Source: Acidimicrobiia bacterium | GTDB lineage: Bacteria > Actinomycetota > Acidimicrobiia > Spongiisociales > UBA5794 | Length of the DNA: 11,096 nucleotides | Direction: 5' to 3' | NCBI GenBank assembly: GCA_013695075.1 | Contig: JACDBE010000227.1 | Span: 1 to 11,096 of the forward strand | Part shown: positions 6,930 through 11,096 of the stretch, piece by piece | Layout of the letters: each line of letters opens with the position of its first letter | Position numbering within the stretch: the first letter of the stretch is position 1 | The notes under the pieces: model-generated | Seen by the model: the letters and a program-made list of their open reading frames with translations, nothing else | Database searches by the model: none | What the model was told of the DNA's origin: nothing | Translations under genes and position numbers: made by a program

Positions 6930-8129
6930 CTATCGCTTGGTGGCTGGGGATCGACGGGTTGCACCGTTGGCGGGGAGCAGGAACCGGACCCGACCCCCCG
7001 GGCCGTCGCCGATGGCGATGCTGCCCCCGTGGGCGTCGATGATCCCCTTGGCGATGGCCAGACCGAGACCGCTTCCCCCGGATTCCCGGCTGCGCGAGCC
7101 GTCGGCGCGTACGAACCGATCGAAGGCGACCGGCCTGATCTCATCGGTGAACCCGGCGCCCTCGTCGCTGACCACGGTCTCCACCTGCTGATCGGTGCGC
7201 GCCACCAGCACCGTCACCTCACCCGAGTCGGGACTGTGTCGCACCGCATTGGCCAGCAGGTTGCGGAAGACGCGGCCCAGCGCTGCCGGGTCGGCCATCA
7301 CCTCGATCCGGCCGGGGGCGTCCACGCTGAGCCTCACCCCCCGCACCGCCGCGGTGGGTGTCACCGCCTCGACGGCCTCGTCGGCCAACTCGGCGAGATC
7401 GACCTGGGTCGGCGCCAGCTCGAGGCGGCCGGCGTCGATGCGGGCCAGCATGAACAGGTCATCGACCAGCCGCCCTAGATGGGCCAGATCGTGACCCATG
7501 CCCCGCAGGTACGCCGCCGGATCGGGAGCCACATCATCCTGGAGGGCTTCCACCGCCGCCTGCATCGACGACAGCGGGGTGCGCAGGTCGTGGCTGATGG
7601 CCGCCAGCAGTTGTTTGCGCTCCTCCTCCGAAGCCTCCAACCGTTGCACCATCTCGTCGAAGGCCCGACCCGCCCGCCCCAACTCGTCGCGCCGGTCTAT
7701 CCCCGTGCGCACCGAGAAGTCCCCATCGGCAACGGCGCGGGCGGTGCGTGACACCGCCGCCAGGTCACCGGTGAGGCTACCGGCCAGTCCGACCGCCAGC
7801 ACTCCACCCAACCCCACCCCGAGGAGCAAAGCGACCAGCACCAGGCTCAGGTCGTGGCGGTCGATGAACATCCCCACCGAGGACCCGGCGACGACGGCTG
7901 CGGTGACCGCCACCGCCGCCAACGCCACGATGCGCAGGCTGGTGAGCAGCGACCGAGCCCGGGACAGCGCCCGCAGCGCCCCCAGGGCGGCGAGAAAGGT
8001 GCCGAGTGCCGCCACCCCGAACAGTGCATACAGGCGGCGTCGGTCGGGGCCGTTGAGGTCCATCACCAGCTCGGCCAGCAGCACGCCGCCGACCAGCACC
8101 ACCGCCACCGCCCAGGCCATCGCCTTCAT
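6930..8129 (-). CDS. Sensor histidine kinase, HAMP domain, four membrane helices
   Basis: A 399-residue membrane histidine kinase that should autophosphorylate and pass phosphate to the response regulator encoded just upstream. Four hydrophobic helices lie near 3-23, 33-52, 67-88 and 96-118. The outside loops are only about 7-9 residues, so there is no extracytoplasmic sensing domain. A HAMP linker (about 119-170) is followed by the dimerisation helix with SHDLRTP and phospho-acceptor His180. The ATPase domain has an N-box (RNLLANAVRHSP, 289-300), G1 box DEGAGF (322-327) and G2 box GGSGLGL (351-357), all intact. The start is ATG at 8129, overlapping the regulator's TGA as ATGA. A 46-codon upstream extension would lie entirely inside the regulator gene and carries no hydrophobic or conserved sequence. 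The stimulus is unknown. Confidence 0.9.
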   Translation of the reverse strand: MKAMAWAVAVVLVGGVLLAELVMDLNGPDRRRLYALFGVAALGTFLAALGALRALSRARSLLTSLRIVALAAVAVTAAVVAGSSVGMFIDRHDLSLVLVALLLGVGLGGVLAVGLAGSLTGDLAAVSRTARAVADGDFSVRTGIDRRDELGRAGRAFDEMVQRLEASEEERKQLLAAISHDLRTPLSSMQAAVEALQDDVAPDPAAYLRGMGHDLAHLGRLVDDLFMLARIDAGRLELAPTQVDLAELADEAVEAVTPTAAVRGVRLSVDAPGRIEVMADPAALGRVFRNLLANAVRHSPDSGEVTVLVARTDQQVETVVSDEGAGFTDEIRPVAFDRFVRADGSRSRESGGSGLGLAIAKGIIDAHGGSIAIGDGPGGRVRFLLPANGATRRSPATKR

Positions 8130-8824
8130 GGTTCGAACCGGTAGCCGACCCCCCACACGGTCATGATCCGCGTCGGGGCCTGGGGGTCGGTCTCGATCTT
8201 CTGACGGAGCCGCCGCACGTGGACGGTCACCGTGGCCGGGTCCTGCCACTCCACCGAGGAACCCCACACCTGCTCCAGCAGCTGGCCGCGGCGGAACACC
8301 TTGCGGGGATGGGAGGCGAGAAAGGCGAGCAGGTCGAACTCCTTGGCGGTGAACTCGATTTCGCTGCCATCCAGCTGGATGGTGCGGCTGGCCAGGTCGA
8401 TTTCGAGCCCACGGAACGACAGCGGACCCGCCGGCATGGTGGCGGTCGCCCGCCGCATCACCGAGTGGACCCGGGCCACCAGCTCGCGCGGGGAGAATGG
8501 CTTGATCACGTAGTCGTCTGCCCCCAGCTCGAGGCCGGTCACCCGATCGGCTTCGTCGGTTCGGGCGGAGAGGACGATCACCGGCAGATCGCCGATGCGG
8601 CGGATGTCACGCAGCAGGGTCAACCCGGACACGGCGGGGAGCATCAGGTCGAGCACCACCAGGTCGGGGTTGAACTCCCGTAGGCAGGCGCGGGCGGTGC
8701 TGCCGTCGGCCGCCGTCTTCACCCGGAACCCGTCGCGCTGCAGGTAGGTGGCCACCACCTCGCGCACGCGCGGCTCGTCGTCCACCACCAGGACGCGTTG
8801 TCCGCCGCCGGGGCTGTCGTCCAT
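8126..8824 (-). CDS. OmpR/PhoB-family response regulator
   Basis: A 232-residue DNA-binding response regulator, the partner of the overlapping kinase. The receiver domain (about 9-122) has the acidic pair Asp15-Asp16, phospho-acceptor Asp59 in VVLDLMLP, Ser86, and Lys108 in the KPF motif. The winged-helix output domain (about 135-232) carries FTAKEFDLLAFLASHP, the recognition-helix region VTVHVRRLRQKIE, and the typical end TVWGVGYRFEP. The start chosen is ATG 8824 (MDDSPGGGQRVLVVDDEP), because a TACCAT box sits exactly six bases before it, as in leaderless genes. An in-frame ATG 19 codons upstream would lie within the promoter. It is first gene of a two-gene operon, and self-regulation is common for this family but not shown here. 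Confidence 0.95.
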   Translation of the reverse strand: MDDSPGGGQRVLVVDDEPRVREVVATYLQRDGFRVKTAADGSTARACLREFNPDLVVLDLMLPAVSGLTLLRDIRRIGDLPVIVLSARTDEADRVTGLELGADDYVIKPFSPRELVARVHSVMRRATATMPAGPLSFRGLEIDLASRTIQLDGSEIEFTAKEFDLLAFLASHPRKVFRRGQLLEQVWGSSVEWQDPATVTVHVRRLRQKIETDPQAPTRIMTVWGVGYRFEP

Positions 8825-8830
8825 AGGGCG

Positions 8831-8836
8831 ATGGTA
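8831..8836 (-). promoter_or_regulatory. Predicted leaderless -10 box of the two-component operon
   Basis: On the minus strand TACCAT (8836-8831) ends six bases before the A of ATG 8824, which is the spacing expected when transcription starts at the start codon. No ribosome site is present, in agreement. The box is within a GGTACC site at 8833-8838, as for the halogenase promoter. A -35 hexamer is not obvious. Confidence 0.5.
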
Positions 8837-8886
8837 CCGGGACGGCCCGGTCTGGCGGCAGGGATCGCCCTCGTTTCGCAAATGTT

Positions 8887-8892
8887 TACCGT
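8887..8892 (+). promoter_or_regulatory. Predicted -10 box of the antitoxin gene
   Basis: TACCGT (8887-8892) lies nine bases before ATG 8902, predicting a start of transcription within a few bases of the start codon. No Shine-Dalgarno sequence is seen. The divergent response-regulator promoter is only about 50 bases away, so the two may influence each other. Confidence 0.4.
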
Positions 8893-8901
8893 CCTCACAT
8901 C

Positions 8902-9141
8902 ATGCTGCGTCGTACCACCGTTACCGCCGAGGCGGATGACCTGGCCGTCCTCAAGCAGGAGGCCAGACGGCGCCAGGTCTCGCTCTCCGTGCTCCTCGGG
9001 AAGACGGTGGCCGCCGAGGCGGCGACCATTCGCGCCGGTCGCCGCCCCCGTATCGAAGGGGTGCGGCGTCCGGTTGGCATTGCCCAGGTGATGGAAGAGG
9101 ATCCCGAGGCACCGCACCGGAGCTGTTTCCGCATCCCATGA
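8902..9141 (+). CDS. VapB-like ribbon-helix-helix antitoxin
   Basis: A 79-residue basic protein resembling the antitoxins of type II VapBC pairs. Residues 3-9 (RRTTVTA) fit the DNA-binding beta strand and 12-40 the two helices (DDLAVLKQEARRRQVSLSVL). The tail from 47 on, rich in Arg and Pro and ending SCFRIP, would be the toxin-binding segment. Such proteins neutralise a PIN-domain ribonuclease and repress their own promoter. The last four bases, ATGA, overlap the start of a VapC-like frame, the classical arrangement. The toxin frame breaks off after about 25 codons, so this antitoxin appears orphaned. The family assignment rests on pattern and context, not on a search. Confidence 0.65.
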   Translation: MLRRTTVTAEADDLAVLKQEARRRQVSLSVLLGKTVAAEAATIRAGRRPRIEGVRRPVGIAQVMEEDPEAPHRSCFRIP

Positions 9142-9212
9142 GCCTGGTCCTCGACAGCGGTCCCACCGTGGCGCTGCTATGCGCCGCCGATCCAGATCAC
9201 GCCCGTTGCGCC
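9138..9212 (+). pseudogene. VapC-like PIN toxin, 5' fragment only
   Basis: The frame opens by ATGA overlap with the antitoxin and reads MSLVLDSGPTVALLCAADPD then HARCA, a good match to the first strand and helix of PIN-domain ribonucleases, with the first catalytic acid at Asp6. Beyond about 9212 the frame continues to a stop at 9336-9338 but loses PIN character. By 9251 a different frame encodes a MOSC domain. PIN toxins are usually about 125-140 residues, so roughly 100 residues with the other catalytic acids are gone. A functional ribonuclease is very unlikely. Confidence 0.6.
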
Positions 9213-9250
9213 CCTGGCGGATACCATGCCTTGGTGCAACCGCTGACTGT

Positions 9251-9514
9251 CTGGCCGGCGACCAGCTCTACGTCGATTTCGACATCGGTGTCGCCAACCT
9301 GCCTGCCGGTAGCCGGCTCCGGGTGGGGACGGCCCTGATCGAGATCTCGGCCAAGCCCCACACCGGATGCAACAAGTTCTCCAACCGCTTCGGTGCCGAC
9401 GCCCTCCGCTTCGTCAACGGTGACGTCGGCGCCCCCTTACGTCTGCGCGGTGTCAACGCCCGCATCGTCGAAGAGGGCAGCGTACGCACCGGCGACAAGG
9501 TCGAAAGGGTCTGA
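9251..9514 (+). pseudogene. MOSC-domain protein, C-terminal fragment
   Basis: From 9251 the frame ending at 9514 encodes LAGDQLYVDFDIGVANLPAG and continues to a C-terminus reading GDKVERV. This is the last ~87 residues of a MOSC-domain protein, the family related to the C-terminal domain of eukaryotic molybdenum cofactor sulfurase and thought to handle sulfur or molybdenum cofactor. The conserved Cys in PHTGCNKF is retained, with FGADALRFVN and LRGVNARIV also present. The N-terminal ~80 residues typical of such proteins are missing. The only in-frame ATG upstream (9179) lies inside the vapC fragment, read out of frame, with no ribosome site. A translated 111-residue hybrid from 9179 is conceivable but probably non-functional. 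Confidence 0.7.
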
Positions 9515-9566
9515 CGCCGCCGGTCGAGCCAGTCAAGCCAGCCTGCGCCGAAATCCGTCCACACAC

Positions 9567-11096
9567 TCACGGTTGCCTGCTGGTGCGCTTGGCGGCGAGG
9601 CGGCGGTCGGATTCGGTGAGGTGGCGCTTGCGCACCCGGATTGCCTTGGGGGTGACCTCCACCAGCTCATCGTCGGCGATCCACTCGATGGCGGTCTCCA
9701 GGGTGAACCGCCGCACCGGGTCGAGGCGGACCGCCTCGTCCTTGGCGTGGGTGCGGATGTTGGTCAGCTGTTTGGCGCGGGCGGCGTTCACCACCATGTC
9801 CTCGGGACGGGATGCCTCGCCGATGACCATGCCCTCGTAGACGTCGGTGCCGGGCTCGATGAACAGGTGACCCCGCTTCTGCAGGTTGTCGAGCGCAAAG
9901 GCGGTGGCGGCCCCGGTGCGGTCGGCGACCATCGCCCCCCCGACCCGATGCGGCAGCTCGCCGGCCCACGGCATCCACCCGGCGTGATGCTGGTGGACCA
10001 GGGCGGTCCCCCTGGTGGCGGTCATCAGCAACGAGCGCAACCCGAGCAGCCCCCTGGCCGGTGCCTCCAGGGTGACCACGGTCCTGCCGGCGTCACCCCG
10101 GCGCAGGTCGGTCACCTTGCCCTTGCGGGGGGCCACCGCCTGGGTGACCGTACCCACATGGCCGTCGGGAACGTCGATCACCGCCCGCTCCACCGGCTCG
10201 TGGGGAATCCCCCCGATCTCGCGCAGGATCACCTCGGGGCGGCTCACCTGGAGCTCGAACCCCTCTCGTCGCATCGCCTCGATGAGCACCGCCAGCTGCA
10301 GCTCGCCCCGCCCCGCCACCTCGACGACCTCCGGCGAGGAGGTGGGCCCGATGCGGATCGACACGTTGCCCCGCACCTCCCGCTCCAACCGCTCCCTGAT
10401 CTGGCGTGAAGTGAGGAAGGCGCCGTCACCACCGGCCAGCGGTGAGGTGCTCACCCCGAAGGTCATCCGCAGCACCGGCTCGTCGACCTCGATGCGGGGC
10501 AACGGCCGCGGATCGTCCGGGTCCGCCAACGTGTCGCCGATCTCCACCTCGGGAAACCCAGCGACGACGAACAGGTCGCCGGCGGTGACGGCGTCGACGG
10601 GGTCTCGGCCCAGACCGCAAAAGGCGAGCAGCTCGGTCAGCCGGCGCCGCAGCGGAGGGAGGTCGGAGTCGTCGTGGCACAACGCCACGTTCTCGCCGCG
10701 GCGCAACGTGCCCTGGGCCACCCGGCCGATGGCCAACCGGCCCAGGTAGTCGGAGGCGTCCAGGTTGGTGACCAGTGCCTGCAACGCCGCCCCCGGATCC
10801 CCCGACGGCGCCGGGATGGTGGCCACCACGGTGTCGAGCAGGGGGGCCATGTCGGCGTCGGCGCCGGGCATGCCCAACCCCACCATGCTGCGACCCTGGC
10901 GGGCGACGGTGGACACGATGGGGAAGTCGATGTGATGGTCCTTGGCGTCCAGGTCGAAGAACAGCTGGTAGGTGTCGTCGACCACCTCTTCCAGCCTGGC
11001 ATCGGCCCGATCCACCTTGTTGATCACCACCACCGCCGGCAGGTGCCGCGCCAGCGCCTTGGACAGCACGTAGCGGGTCTGCGGCATCGGTCCCTC
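9567..11096 (-). CDS. typA: TypA/BipA ribosome-binding translational GTPase (N-terminus outside window)
   Basis: The visible 509 residues are most of TypA/BipA, a ribosome-associated GTPase of the EF-G/LepA group involved in stress adaptation and large-subunit assembly. The part seen opens with EGPMPQTRYVL, the segment after the G3 region, then the guanine-specificity motif NKVD (26-29). EF-Tu-like domain 2 (about 105-205) and the two EF-G-like domains follow, the first with GRGELQLAVLIEAMRREGFE. The TypA-specific C-terminus includes GTDVYEGMVIGE, ARAKQLTNIR and the ending DDELVEVTPKAIRVRKRHL. About 100 N-terminal residues with the P-loop and G2/G3 motifs lie beyond the window. The G5 position reads STVA where many TypA proteins have YASA. 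It is convergent with the MOSC remnant; the 52-base gap shows no clear hairpin. Confidence 0.95.
   Translation of the reverse strand, partial: EGPMPQTRYVLSKALARHLPAVVVINKVDRADARLEEVVDDTYQLFFDLDAKDHHIDFPIVSTVARQGRSMVGLGMPGADADMAPLLDTVVATIPAPSGDPGAALQALVTNLDASDYLGRLAIGRVAQGTLRRGENVALCHDDSDLPPLRRRLTELLAFCGLGRDPVDAVTAGDLFVVAGFPEVEIGDTLADPDDPRPLPRIEVDEPVLRMTFGVSTSPLAGGDGAFLTSRQIRERLEREVRGNVSIRIGPTSSPEVVEVAGRGELQLAVLIEAMRREGFELQVSRPEVILREIGGIPHEPVERAVIDVPDGHVGTVTQAVAPRKGKVTDLRRGDAGRTVVTLEAPARGLLGLRSLLMTATRGTALVHQHHAGWMPWAGELPHRVGGAMVADRTGAATAFALDNLQKRGHLFIEPGTDVYEGMVIGEASRPEDMVVNAARAKQLTNIRTHAKDEAVRLDPVRRFTLETAIEWIADDELVEVTPKAIRVRKRHLTESDRRLAAKRTSRQP

Noticed and set aside
8130..8267. 46-codon N-terminal extension of the histidine kinase
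   Set aside because: Lies inside the response regulator gene; the ATGA overlap and hydrophobic first helix support ATG 8129.
8825..8881. 19-codon N-terminal extension of the response regulator
   Set aside because: Would include the predicted -10 box; the receiver domain begins normally from ATG 8824.
9515..9566. Terminator between the MOSC remnant and typA
   Set aside because: Short repeats of GCCAG-like sequence are present but no stable hairpin or T-run.
9393..10409. Plus-strand open frame of 338 codons antisense to typA
   Set aside because: Overlaps the MOSC end in another frame and is opposite conserved typA sequence.

Overview
The window is dense, very GC-rich DNA with short intergenic gaps and strong third-position G/C bias. 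This fits an actinobacterium (Actinomycetota). A deep-branching lineage such as Acidimicrobiia is possible but not proven. Supporting signs are the lipoprotein start of the binding protein, several nearly leaderless promoters with a TACC(A/G)T -10 box, and the gene content. No rRNA, tRNA, CRISPR array or insertion sequence was seen, and no gap between genes exceeds 300 bases.

Layout. (1) Minus strand, 63-2925: a flavin-dependent halogenase-like oxidoreductase (1537-2925), followed 106 bases downstream by a CHX/Kef-type cation:proton antiporter homologue (63-1430). The antiporter lacks the usual acidic pair of this superfamily. A perfect hairpin at 1-21 lies after it. (2) 2926-3082: a divergent promoter region with two perfect palindromes and four GGTACC sites. 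(3) Plus strand, 3083-4066: a CorA-type divalent metal transporter. (4) Plus strand, 4185-6703: a compact polar amino acid ABC importer operon (lipoprotein binding protein, permease, ATPase) with a 3-base gap and a 4-base overlap. (5) 6704-6929: a convergent gap with a weak coding-like remnant and a weak hairpin. (6) Minus strand, 6930-8824: an OmpR-type response regulator and its four-helix histidine kinase, overlapping by ATGA, with a predicted leaderless promoter. (7) Plus strand, 8902-9514: a VapB-like antitoxin, then the first ~25 codons of a VapC-like PIN toxin, then the C-terminal part of a MOSC-domain protein in another frame. This looks like a deletion scar. (8) Minus strand, 9567 to the window end: TypA/BipA translational GTPase, with its N-terminus outside the window.

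Most of the genes are housekeeping or transport functions. The part most worth following up is the halogenase/antiporter pair: a likely halogenase with its diagnostic motifs intact, next to a membrane carrier whose catalytic acidic pair is replaced, behind a palindrome-rich promoter. The second is the toxin-antitoxin/MOSC scar, which leaves an apparently intact antitoxin without its toxin. Neither is shown here to be a new system; both are inferences from sequence motifs read by eye.
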